64,000 nt of DNA, taken from positions 181,632 to 245,631 of the forward strand of contig JAFDVZ010000002.1 in NCBI GenBank assembly GCA_018268715.1, in the 5' to 3' direction. Under the pieces are notes generated by a model. It saw nothing but the letters and a program-made list of their open reading frames with translations. It was not told the DNA's origin and ran no database searches. Every line of letters begins with the position of its first letter. The stretch's first letter is position 1. The position numbers were made by a program, and so were the translations under genes. Origin of the DNA: Acidobacteriota bacterium (GTDB lineage: Bacteria; Acidobacteriota; Terriglobia; Bryobacterales; Bryobacteraceae). Shown piece after piece: positions 16,883 to 26,000 of the stretch.

Positions 16883-18096
16883 ATCGCCACCTCGTTGATG
16901 CTGGTGATGGCCAGCATCAGTGTCAGGATGAGTCCGCCGACCATGATGCCCATCACTAGGATGATCAGCGGTTCGAACAATGCCGTAAATCGTTTGATGG
17001 CGGCCCGTGTGTCGGTCTCGTAGATCTCCGCCATGCGGTTGAACATCGTGTCCAGTTTGCCGGTCTCCTCGCCCACGCTCAACAGGTGCGAGGCGAGCGG
17101 CGGGAATTCGCCGCAGCGCTTCAAGGGCGCGGCTATGCCTTCGCCGCGCTTGACGCCGGTGGCCACCGATTCGAGCGAATTGGCGATGCGCCGGTTGTTC
17201 AGGATCGCGCCGGAGATGCCGATGCTTTGCACCAGCGGCACGCTGTTGGCCACCAGCGTCCCCATGGCTCGCGCGAACCGCGCCGTTTCGGCCTTGCGGA
17301 GCGCGTCGCCCAATACGGGGATCTTCAGCCGCAGGCCGTCCCACCACAGGCGGCCTTCGGTGGTCCCTATGTAGGCGCGCAGGGCGACGACGCCCGCCAC
17401 CACGCCGGCCGCCACGAACAGGCCGTATTGGCGGACGATGGCGCTCGCCTCCAGCATGATTTTCGTCGGCAGCGGCATCTTGATGTTGCCATCCTGAAAG
17501 ACGGCCGCAAAACGCGGAACGACGAAGGTCAGCAGGATGGTCATCGACACCAGGCCGACGGTGGCGAGCAGGCCGGGGTAGATCATCGATCCGATGATGT
17601 AGCCGCGCAGGTCGTCACGCGTGCGTTCGAATTCGGCCAGCCGCTCGAAGATGACGCCCAGCGATCCCGAGGCCTCGCCCGCGCGCACCATGTTCGTGTA
17701 GAGTTCGGGGAAGTAGTCCGGATGCGTGGCCAGGCTGTCGGCGAAGGACTTGCCGCCCTTTAGCACCCGCAGCACGTCGATCAGCACCTGGCGGAAGACG
17801 GGCTTTTCGGTGAGCTCGTTGGAGATCGCCAGCGCGCGGTCGAGCGGAACGCCCGAGTTCAGCAGCGTCGACAGTTCCTGGGTGAAGAACAGCACGTCGC
17901 GCCGCTTGCCCGCGGTGAAGGTGGGCATCTTGAACTCGAAGCCGCCCTTCTTCTGCTCGAGTCCGACATAGACGGGGATCAGCCCCTGGCGCTTCAGTTC
18001 CTGAGCGGCGCGCTTGTCGCTTTCCGCCGCGAGCGTCCCCGTGCGGACCTTGCCGTCCGATCCCACCGCCTTGAAGTAATAACTGGTGGCCGCCAC
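16879..18096 (-). CDS. gspF: Type II secretion inner-membrane platform protein GspF
   Basis: The 405-residue protein has two GspF domains, each with the pattern FTQELSTLLNSGVPLDRAL and ARAMGTLVANSVPLVQSIGI, and three transmembrane segments. It ends in the family helix LFEPLIILVMGIMVGGLILTL. The N-terminus YYFKAVGSDGKVRTGTL is typical. GspF links the ATPase GspE to the pseudopilus. It lies 2 bases downstream of gspE. Confidence 0.95.
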   Translation of the reverse strand: MAATSYYFKAVGSDGKVRTGTLAAESDKRAAQELKRQGLIPVYVGLEQKKGGFEFKMPTFTAGKRRDVLFFTQELSTLLNSGVPLDRALAISNELTEKPVFRQVLIDVLRVLKGGKSFADSLATHPDYFPELYTNMVRAGEASGSLGVIFERLAEFERTRDDLRGYIIGSMIYPGLLATVGLVSMTILLTFVVPRFAAVFQDGNIKMPLPTKIMLEASAIVRQYGLFVAAGVVAGVVALRAYIGTTEGRLWWDGLRLKIPVLGDALRKAETARFARAMGTLVANSVPLVQSIGISGAILNNRRIANSLESVATGVKRGEGIAAPLKRCGEFPPLASHLLSVGEETGKLDTMFNRMAEIYETDTRAAIKRFTALFEPLIILVMGIMVGGLILTLMLAITSINEVAI

Positions 18097-18098
18097 GT

Positions 18099-19730
18099 TT
18101 AGAACTCCTGCGTGACGCGGAGCAGTTCGTCCGCGGTGGTGACGCCCGAGGCCACCTTCATCCAGCCGTCCTCGCGCAGGTTGCGCATGCCGTTGCGGCG
18201 CGCCGCCTGGGTGAGCTTCGCCGCGTCCTCGTTCTTCATGATGAGGGTGCGCAGTTCGTCGTTGAGCTCCATCATTTCGAAGATGCCGACGCGGCCCGTG
18301 TAGCCCGATCCGAAGCAGTTCTCGCAGCCCGCGCCGCGGAAGGTTTCGATGGCGTCGCCCTGCGGGGTCATCTTATATCCGTCCGGACGGCGGCAGTTCG
18401 GGCAGATGACGCGCACCAGGCGCTGAGCAAGCACGGCCACCACCGACGACGTGATCAGGTAGTTTTCAACGCCCATGTCGCCCAGGCGCGTGATGGCGCT
18501 GGGCGCGTCGTTGGTGTGGAGCGTGGAGAACACGAAGTGGCCGGTGAGCGCGGAGCGGATGGCGATGTCGGCCGTTTCGCGGTCGCGGATTTCGCCCACC
18601 ATGATGACGTCCGGATCCTGGCGGACGATGTGGCGAAGGCCGGCGGCGAAGGTGAGGCCGATCTGCGGATTCACGTGGATCTGGTTGATGCCGTCCATCT
18701 GGTATTCAACCGGGTCCTCGATGGTGATGATCTTCTTGTCGGTGAGGTTGATGCGCTTCAGCGCCGAGTAGAGCGTCGTCGACTTGCCGCTGCCGGTGGG
18801 TCCGGTGACCAGGAAGATGCCGTGCGGAAGCGAGGTGAAGTGCTCCATGCGGCGCAGCATGTGGTCGTCGAAGCCCAGGCGGGTGAGGTCGTAGAAATCG
18901 CCGGCGGAACGGTCGAGCAGACGCATGACGACGCTTTCGCCGTAGAGGGTGGGCAGCGTCGAGACGCGGAGGTCGACTTCGCGGCCGACCGTCTTGATCT
19001 TGATGCGGCCGTCCTGCGGCAGACGGCGCTCGGCGATGTTGAGCTTCGCCATCAGCTTCACGCGGCTGATGATGGCGGCCTTCAGCTCGCGAGGCGGCGG
19101 CTCCTGGGGGTAGAGCACGCCGTCGATGCGGAAGCGGACGCGGAACTCCTTCTCGAACGGTTCGATGTGGATGTCGGAGGCGCGCTTTTCGACAGCCTGC
19201 GCGATGATGGCGTTCACCAGGCGGATGACCGGCGCCTCGCTCGCCATGTCGCGCAGGTGCTCGAGGTCTTCGTTGGCGAACTCCTCGCCGGTTTCGACTT
19301 CGGCGCGCTGGGCCTGGCCGTAGTAACGGTCGATGGCGTCGAGGATCTCCTGCTCGTAGGCGAGCACGGGCTCCACCTTGAGACCGGTGGAGTTGCGGAC
19401 CGCGGCGATGGTTTCGAAGTCGAGCGGGTCGGCCATGGCCAGGCGGACCGTGTGGTCGTGCAAGGCCACGGGCAGGACTTTGAACTGTCGCAGGAAGCGC
19501 GCCGGCAGGTTCTCGGTTTCGGGCGAGATGGCGGGACCCTGCTCGAAGTTGACCACCGGCATCGAGAGCTGGTCAGACAGCGCGGCCATGACGTCGCGCG
19601 CGGCGACGAAGCCCAGGTCGACCAGGACCTTGCCGATCTTTTCGCCGCGTTCCTTCTGGAGTTCAAGGGCGCGGTCCAGGTCGTCCTGGGAGAGCAGGCC
19701 GCGCTCCATGAGCATCTCGCCTATGCGCAT
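18099..19730 (-). CDS. gspE: Type II secretion ATPase GspE with tandem MshEN-type motifs
   Basis: A 543-residue AAA+-like secretion ATPase. Residues 2-25 and 31-54 are two 24-residue copies of the MshEN pattern (R/K-x-G-x2-L...G...L-x3-L/A-x-Q) separated by exactly 5 residues, the arrangement known to bind cyclic di-GMP in MshE-type ATPases. The core follows: Walker A GPTGSGKSTT, Asp box, Walker B-type VGEIRDRETADIA, His box TGHFVFSTLHTND, and a tetracysteine zinc site CPNC...CENC near 440-465. It powers pseudopilus assembly at the inner membrane. It lies 25 bases downstream of a secreted protein gene. Confidence 0.96.
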   Translation of the reverse strand: MRIGEMLMERGLLSQDDLDRALELQKERGEKIGKVLVDLGFVAARDVMAALSDQLSMPVVNFEQGPAISPETENLPARFLRQFKVLPVALHDHTVRLAMADPLDFETIAAVRNSTGLKVEPVLAYEQEILDAIDRYYGQAQRAEVETGEEFANEDLEHLRDMASEAPVIRLVNAIIAQAVEKRASDIHIEPFEKEFRVRFRIDGVLYPQEPPPRELKAAIISRVKLMAKLNIAERRLPQDGRIKIKTVGREVDLRVSTLPTLYGESVVMRLLDRSAGDFYDLTRLGFDDHMLRRMEHFTSLPHGIFLVTGPTGSGKSTTLYSALKRINLTDKKIITIEDPVEYQMDGINQIHVNPQIGLTFAAGLRHIVRQDPDVIMVGEIRDRETADIAIRSALTGHFVFSTLHTNDAPSAITRLGDMGVENYLITSSVVAVLAQRLVRVICPNCRRPDGYKMTPQGDAIETFRGAGCENCFGSGYTGRVGIFEMMELNDELRTLIMKNEDAAKLTQAARRNGMRNLREDGWMKVASGVTTADELLRVTQEF

Positions 19731-19755
19731 GCTGGATCGCCTTGTGGAACGGCCA

Positions 19756-20298
19756 TCAATATTCCTTCACGTCGATCACGGATTCGGGCTTCGCGTTTTC
19801 GCGTTGCGCCTCCATGAGTTTGGCGCGCTGGGCGCGCATCACGATCTGCGTCGGCATGTTCGGCGTGTCCTCCCAAGGGTATTTGAGCAGCGTCACGGCG
19901 AACACGTACTCTTCCCTGGACGGCAGCATTTCAAGCGACCCCGCCATCACCTGCATGATCGAATACATGCGGGTGCGCAGCAGTGGCAGCCGGCCCTCCT
20001 TCTTGACGCGATGGCGAGCGATCTCATCCTTCGTGATGGTCGTCTTGAAGGGCGATAGCGAGGGTCCGGTGGCGAGGTTCACCTCGGCCTGGAACACCAC
20101 GCCCGTGCCTTCCAGATAGACTCCGCGAGCCAGGCCCAGCAGGAACCACGGCTCGTCGGGAACCACGGCGGCCAGTTGCGTGCTGACCAGCTTTTCGGTG
20201 TTGGCCACCTTGGCGCGGGGGATCGGCGTGGGTTCTGCCGAACGCGCGATGGCGGCCGCGGCGAGGACAAGGGTTGCGGTCCACATGGCGCGCCTCAT
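19756..20298 (-). CDS. Secreted protein of unknown function upstream of gspE
   Basis: A 180-residue protein with a signal peptide (TATLVLAAAAIARSAEP, cleavage near residue 21) and no membrane segment after it. The body contains PWFLLGLARGVYLEGTGVVFQAEVNL and FAVTLLKYPWEDT; I do not recognise the fold. The start ATG 20298 overlaps the anti-sigma stop by 4 bases and the gene is followed by gspE after 25 bases. Position suggests an envelope protein tied to the sigma regulator or to secretion (inference). Confidence 0.75.
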   Translation of the reverse strand: MRRAMWTATLVLAAAAIARSAEPTPIPRAKVANTEKLVSTQLAAVVPDEPWFLLGLARGVYLEGTGVVFQAEVNLATGPSLSPFKTTITKDEIARHRVKKEGRLPLLRTRMYSIMQVMAGSLEMLPSREEYVFAVTLLKYPWEDTPNMPTQIVMRAQRAKLMEAQRENAKPESVIDVKEY

Positions 20299-20891
20299 TC
20301 ACCGGCCTTCATGTTGTTGGCCGCTATGTAGATGTTGGACACCTGCTGCTGCAGGATGCGGGTCTGTTCGGAGAAGGCGGCGAGCGTGGCGCGGCGGTCG
20401 AAGTCGTAGCGCTGCTCGGCGGCCTGGAGCAGTTCGACGGTGCGCTTCTGCTGTCGCGATTCGCTGTCGGAGACGGCTTTGACGACGGCGGCGTCCAGCC
20501 GTTCGGCCACCTTGCGCTCCACCTGCTGTTCGATGGCCTGGGTGTCGATGCGGGCGGTCGCGGAGGGCGGCGGCGCGACGGCCGGGCGGGCGGCGAAGCC
20601 GTGAACCAGGATGGCGGCGGCGAGCATCGACGCGCCCAGGAAGCCCAGGCGCGGCCCGGAGTTCCACAGCCGCTCGTACCAGCGCGGCTCAAAGACCTTG
20701 TCGGAGACGAAGGCGATCCGTCGCGGCATCTCCTCCTCCCTCAGGCTGAGCAGCGCGGCCTGAGTCAGCTCCAGCCGGGCGATTTCGTCGCGGCAGACGG
20801 CGCATTCGGCGGCGTGGGCCCGGATGGCCTGGGCCTCCTCGCGGGAGCTTTCCCCCAGCGCGTATTCTTTCAAGTCGTACGGACAGTTCAT
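20295..20891 (-). CDS. Anti-sigma factor with zinc-finger (zf-HC2/ZAS-like) domain
   Basis: A 198-residue protein with Cys3, His26, Cys30 and Cys33, forming the HxxxCxxC zinc-binding anti-sigma signature. A single transmembrane segment (about 88-105, LGFLGASMLAAAILVHGFAA) is followed by a long periplasmic coiled coil (IDTQAIEQQVERKVAERLDAA onward). It would hold the ECF sigma factor encoded 3 bases upstream until an envelope signal arrives. It is translationally coupled to the downstream secreted protein gene. Confidence 0.88.
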   Translation of the reverse strand: MNCPYDLKEYALGESSREEAQAIRAHAAECAVCRDEIARLELTQAALLSLREEEMPRRIAFVSDKVFEPRWYERLWNSGPRLGFLGASMLAAAILVHGFAARPAVAPPPSATARIDTQAIEQQVERKVAERLDAAVVKAVSDSESRQQKRTVELLQAAEQRYDFDRRATLAAFSEQTRILQQQVSNIYIAANNMKAGE

Positions 20892-20894
20892 CGC

Positions 20895-21437
20895 TCAATC
20901 CCCCGCGGTCACCGGCGCCAACGTTTGCTTCAGGAGGTCGAGTGCGGAGTAGACGCGCGACTTCACCGTCGACACCGGACACCCGAGGATCTCGGCCATC
21001 TCTTCGAACTTGAAACCCTGGTAGACCTTGAGGACGACGGCTTCCCTCTGGTCGGCCGACAGGCGTTTGAGCGCGCTCTGGACGGCGAGCGACAGCTCAA
21101 TGGGGAACAGGCGCGCGCCGGGTTCGGAGGAGCGCGGCTCGTATTCCATTTCGCCTTCCGGCCGCGCCTTGCGCAGCAGGGAGTAGGCCTCGTTATGGGC
21201 GATCCGGTACAGCCAGGGCGCGAATCGCGACAGGTCTTCGAGTTTGCAGAGGTTCTGGTAGGCCTTCAGGAAAACGTCCTGGGTGAGGTCCAGGGCGTCC
21301 TCCCGGTCGCCGACCAGGCGGAGTATGTAATTGAAGACGCGCTTCTCCCAGCGCGAGACGAGGAGGTTGTACGCCTCGACGTTCCCGCGTCGTGCCTGAA
21401 CGATCAGGTCGCGGTCTTCGACCTCCCGAAAGATCAA
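20895..21437 (-). CDS. RNA polymerase sigma factor, ECF (sigma-70 family)
   Basis: A 180-residue ECF sigma factor. Region 2 shows LLVSRWEKRVFNYILRLVGDREDALDLTQDVFLKAYQNL, with the core-binding Asp/Gln motif DLTQDVFLKAY. Region 4 has ALKRLSADQREAVVLKVYQGFKFEEMAEILGCPVSTVKSRVYSALDLLK. The start is TTG 21437, 7 bases after a GGAG ribosome binding site; no ATG or GTG exists nearby in frame. It heads the gene row leading into the type II secretion genes. Confidence 0.93.
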   Translation of the reverse strand: MIFREVEDRDLIVQARRGNVEAYNLLVSRWEKRVFNYILRLVGDREDALDLTQDVFLKAYQNLCKLEDLSRFAPWLYRIAHNEAYSLLRKARPEGEMEYEPRSSEPGARLFPIELSLAVQSALKRLSADQREAVVLKVYQGFKFEEMAEILGCPVSTVKSRVYSALDLLKQTLAPVTAGD

Positions 21438-21500
21438 ATTTCGGCTCCGTGAATACAGACGGGGCTAGGCGTGAAAAAGTCGATGCTTATATTATGGCGG

Positions 21501-21510
21501 GTGGGGAGGA
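21501..21510 (+). promoter_or_regulatory. Strong ribosome binding site of the sulfatase
   Basis: GTGGGGAGGA lies 9 bases before ATG 21520. An AT-rich stretch, TTATATTAT at 21487-21495, lies just upstream and is shared by the divergent sigma-factor gene; it may hold -10 elements for one or both. Confidence 0.5.
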
Positions 21511-21519
21511 TTCAGTAGT

Positions 21520-22893
21520 ATGCAACGGCGTCAGTTTCTGCAGAGCATGGCGGCGGCTCCGCTGGCCGCGCAAACCGAGGCTCGGCCGCGGCCCAATATT
21601 CTGTTCGTCCTGGCCGACGATCTGGGTTTCGGCGACCTGGGCTGCTACGGGCAGACGCGCATCGAGACGCCGAATATCGACCGCCTGGCCGCCGACGGGC
21701 TCCGCTTCACATCGGCCTACGCGGGCAGCACGGTCTGCGCCCCGTCGCGATGCTCGCTGATGACGGGCTATCACACGGGGCATGCCCGGACGCGCGGGAA
21801 TAAGCCGATCGACCTGCCGCTCCGCCCCTCCGATGTAACGGTGGCGGAATTGCTGAAACAGGCGGGGTATCGGACCGGGTTGTTCGGTAAGTGGTCGCTC
21901 GGGCAGCTGGGGAGTTCCGGGTACCCGACCCGCAAGGGCTGGGATGAGTGGTTCGGCTTCTTCAGCCAGACGCACGCGCATAACTATTACCCCGAGCACC
22001 TGCTTTCCAACGATACGAGCTTTCTGCTGAAAGGCAACACCGGGACTCGGCGCCAGGATTACGCCCCGGATCTGTTCACGGCGCGGGCCGTGGACTTCCT
22101 GAATCGGCAATCGGCGGCTCAGCCGTTCTTTCTGCACGTGTGTTACACCCAGCCGCATGCGAATAACGAGATGGGGCGCGACACGGGCAACGGGCTGGAG
22201 GTTCCCTCCGACGCGCCGTACACCGACCGGAGCTGGGCTCAGGTGGAGAAGAACTTCGCGGCCATGATTACGCGCATGGATCGCGATGTCGGGCGGTTGC
22301 TCGACACGCTGAAGGCCAAGGGATTGGACGGGAATACGCTGGTGGTCTTCTCCTCCGACAACGGGCCCCACCGGGAGGGCGGACACAGCCCGTCATTTTT
22401 TGAAAGCAGCGGGCCGTTGCGGGGCATTAAGCGGGACCTGACCGAGGGCGGAATCCGCGTGCCGACGATCATGCGTTGGCCGGGGACGATTCGCGCCGGG
22501 TCGGCGAGCGCGTTCCCCTGGGCCTTCTGGGATTTCCTGCCGACGGCGGCGGAGTTAGCGGGCGTGCGGGCGCCGGCGGGAATCGACGGCGTGTCCATCA
22601 CACCCACGCTCATGGGCCGCGAACAGAAACCGCATGAGTACTTTTATTGGGAGTTCCACGAGTTGGGATTCCACCAGGCGGTGCGAATCGGCGATTGGAA
22701 GGGCATTCGGAAGGGGCCGAAGATGGCTGTGGAGCTGTATGACCTGGCCGCTGACCTGCATGAGAGCCGGAATGTCGCGGAGTCTCATCCGGAGATGGTG
22801 AAACGGATCGAGGAGATCCTGGCGACGGCGCGCACCGACGATCCGGAGTGGCCGGTGCTGAGCCCGGAGGAGGCTCGCAAGCGGGCGGTGTGA
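21520..22893 (+). CDS. Sulfatase (formylglycine-dependent, Cys-type), Tat-like signal
   Basis: This 457-residue alkaline-phosphatase-superfamily sulfatase starts with a Tat-like signal (MQRRQFLQSMAAAPLAAQ). It has the metal site NILFVLADDLGFGDLGCYG and the modification motif CAPSR at residues 73-77, where Cys73 would become formylglycine. A second metal site lies at VVFSSDNGPHREGG. The C-terminal domain carries ELYDLAADLHESRNVA, as in arylsulfatases. It would remove sulfate esters from polysaccharides or other substrates outside the cytoplasm. The gene is divergent from the sigma-factor operon. Confidence 0.94.
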   Translation: MQRRQFLQSMAAAPLAAQTEARPRPNILFVLADDLGFGDLGCYGQTRIETPNIDRLAADGLRFTSAYAGSTVCAPSRCSLMTGYHTGHARTRGNKPIDLPLRPSDVTVAELLKQAGYRTGLFGKWSLGQLGSSGYPTRKGWDEWFGFFSQTHAHNYYPEHLLSNDTSFLLKGNTGTRRQDYAPDLFTARAVDFLNRQSAAQPFFLHVCYTQPHANNEMGRDTGNGLEVPSDAPYTDRSWAQVEKNFAAMITRMDRDVGRLLDTLKAKGLDGNTLVVFSSDNGPHREGGHSPSFFESSGPLRGIKRDLTEGGIRVPTIMRWPGTIRAGSASAFPWAFWDFLPTAAELAGVRAPAGIDGVSITPTLMGREQKPHEYFYWEFHELGFHQAVRIGDWKGIRKGPKMAVELYDLAADLHESRNVAESHPEMVKRIEEILATARTDDPEWPVLSPEEARKRAV

Positions 22894-22999
22894 GTTGTCA
22901 CCGAACTGCAACAGGCGACGCTACGGATAAGCCGGATTCGAGTCATCGCTTAAGTGTGGAGCGAGCGGCGTTACTTTGTTCTTAGCCCGGCTGGGGATA

Positions 23000-23029
23000 T
23001 TGATTTCAGATATCCACGTCGGATATACT
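23000..23029 (+). promoter_or_regulatory. Sigma70-type promoter giving a near-leaderless transcript
   Basis: TTGATT (23000-23005), an 18-base spacer, then TATACT (23024-23029). The start codon of the NHL/BACON gene is at 23040, only 10 bases after the -10, so the RNA would begin within a few bases of the ATG. No ribosome binding site is visible before this ATG. Confidence 0.5.
23010..23026. promoter_or_regulatory. Operator-like palindrome in the promoter spacer
   Basis: ATATCC-ACGTC-GGATAT is a perfect 6-base inverted repeat with a 5-base spacer. It lies between the -35 and -10 elements and reaches into the -10. A bound regulator here would block transcription. No candidate regulator is evident. 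Confidence 0.35.
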
Positions 23030-23039
23030 CGCGCCAGTC

Positions 23040-26000
23040 ATGCCGATATGTCGAGGACTCCTGACGTTGGCGGCGATCAGCAGCGCTTTTGTTCCGCTCT
23101 TTTCTCAGAACTCATTCACGATCAATACGATATTTCCTAACTCCGGCGGATCGGTTCCCAGCGGGATGGCTCGTCCATACGGCGTAATCCTGGATTCATC
23201 GGGGAACCTGTATGTCGCCGATTCCCAACTCAATGTAGTCTTTCGCCGCACGCCGGCCGGGGTCGTGACCGTGACGGTGGGAACGGGCCAGGCCTCGTTT
23301 TCGGGAGACGGCGGTCAAGCTGCGCTGGCTACGCTGTCGGGGCCAACCGGACTCGCCTTCGACCCTTCCGGCAACCTTCTCTACATAGCCGATTCGGGTA
23401 ACTACCGGATCCGCTGCGTCAACCTGAACACAGGCGTGATCTCAACGGTGGTTGGCAACGGCGTCGGGTGGACCTATTACCCCGGCGATGGGAATCAGGC
23501 TACGGCGATCGGTATTCAACCGACGTACCTCGCCGTCAGCGCATCGAGCCGGCTGCTGTTCGTACAAGGCGACAGAATCGTCCAAGTGAATGCCGATGGG
23601 ACCACCACCGCGGTAATGGGAGCCTCGGCGCCTTATCTTAACGGGCTGATCGCAATCGCGGCTGACTCCGCCGGCAACATATTTGCGGGAACCACGTCCG
23701 GCATCTACAAGCGCTCCACGGCTGGCGTGATCACACAGATCGTCAGCGCCGCGAACGTCGTCTCGGGCTACTATTCGATGGCCGCCAACTCGACGCTAGG
23801 TATGTGCTGGGTCAAGAGTTATCAGATCTACTGCCTGTCGGTGGTCGGCAACCCCTATCTGTTCGCCGGGGGCGGGATGGGATTGGGCGGAGACGGCGGC
23901 GTCGCCACGGCCGCCAGCTTCTATAACATCAGCGAGATCGCTTTCGACTCCACAGGCAACCTATATATTGCGGACACCAGCAACAACCGCATCCGGATGG
24001 TCAACGGGGCCGGCATCGTCAGCACGGTGATGAAAGGGGTCATCCAGGTGTCGCCGTCCACGCCGCGGTCGGTCGCCGCGGACTCGCTAGGGAATGTGTT
24101 CGTGGCTGATGACAGCGCGCACGCGGTGTGGAAGATCACCTCCAGCGGATCCTCTTCATTGTTCGCCGGCACTGGAACGTGGGGGACAGCGCCCGACGGA
24201 GGCCTCGCCGCCGATTCGAGCCTCGGGGCCCCGTATTCGGTGGCCGCCGGCGCGAACGGCAAGGTGTACATCTCAGACATAGGAACCCACCAGGTGCGGG
24301 TCGTGGACAGCCAGGGGATCCTTCGAACCCTGGCCGGGAGCGGATCCCAGGGATTCTCCGGCGATGGTGGACAAGCCTCCGCCGCGCGACTGAACACGCC
24401 GATGGGCGTGGCCCTCGACGCCGCCGGCTACGTTTACATCGCCGACACCTATAACAACCGGATCCGGCGGGTCTCTCCGTCGGGGATCATCACCACGATT
24501 GCGGGTGGCGGTCCCGGTAGCGGCTTTAATTCGAGTCCTAGTGGCGGAGATGGCGGCCCCGCCTTGGCCGCACAACTCAACAACCCGACGGCGGTCGCCG
24601 TGGATTCCTCGGGTTACGTCTATGTGAGCGAGTCGAGCTACATCCGGCGGTTCAGGCCGGGCGGAGTGATCACGACGGTCGCGGGCAATGGCGGATGCGG
24701 GTTCAGTAGCGACGGGATCGACGCCCTCTCGGTCCGCTTCTGCTATCCCGGCGCGATCCTGGTTGATACTTCAGGGAACCTGTTCCTGTCCGACGGCGCA
24801 AACCGCGTGCGAAGGATCGACACGTCCGGCATTGTCACGACGGTGGCCGGAACCGGCGTGGCGGGATACAGCGGCGACGGCGGCTCGGCTCTCTCGGCGC
24901 AGCTCTTTGCGCCTGCCGGAGTGGCCATGGACAGCACGGGCGCGATCTTTGTCGCGGACATGGGGAACAAGGCCGTCCGGTCCATCACGGGAGGCTCGCG
25001 GTGCAGTCTCGCTGTGTCGAGCGGGCCCCTTCTGTTCGATGGCGCCGCGGCGAGTGGCGCGTTGACGCTTACTACGGCCACGGGCTGCCAGTACACGGCG
25101 GCCTCCACCGCCAGTTGGATCCACGTCACATCGGGCGCCACGGGAACCGGCTCCGGGTCGATGGGGTACGGAATCGACACGAACGTGGGCGCGGCGGCTC
25201 GCAGCGGGTCCATCGTGATTACGCTGGCCGGCGCCAACGTCATCGTTCCTGTCTACCAATCCGGCGCCACCTGCCAGATCACGTTGACTCCCACCATCTA
25301 TTCAGCCGCCGGCGCCGGCGACCAGCCGTCGCTCCAGGTGACCCAACTGCCGACCAGTTGCGCCGCCTGGCGCGCCGCGAGCAACAGCAGTTGGATCACC
25401 ATGCCATTCGCGGACGTCTATGTCGGCGCCAGTGCGACGAGCTACAACGTGGCGCCTAACCCGGGTGCGTCCCGCACCGGCGTCATCACGGTCGGCGGTC
25501 AAACGCTCACCGTGACTCAGGCCGCGGGTCCGGTGAGCATCGTCACGCCCGCGCCCGGCTCCACCCTCGCCGGCAGCACGGTCACCTTTAGCTGGACGAG
25601 TTCGGTATCTTCCGCGTCCTATCTTTATGAGGTGTCCACTTCCCTAGGGGCGGCGGATCTGGCTACGGGCACAACAACTTCCACCTCCGTGAGCATCCAC
25701 GGCCTTCCTACCGACGGACGCACGCTCTACTTCCGGTTGTGGTACACCTACGGCTCGTCGTCGCGAGTGCTGGACGCGACCGTCACGGCGGCCAGCCCAT
25801 CGTCGACGAACTCGTCCACGCCTCTCGTCTTTTATCCCACCACGCCCTGCCGCGTCGCCGACACGCGCTCCGATCAGGGAAAGACCGGCCTGTTCGGCCC
25901 GCCGCTGCTGGCCGCCTACTCCACTCGCGATTTCCCGATCTCCGGTTCGTGCGGCGTGCCCTCGACGGCGCAGGCGTTCTCCTTGAATATGACCGTCCAC

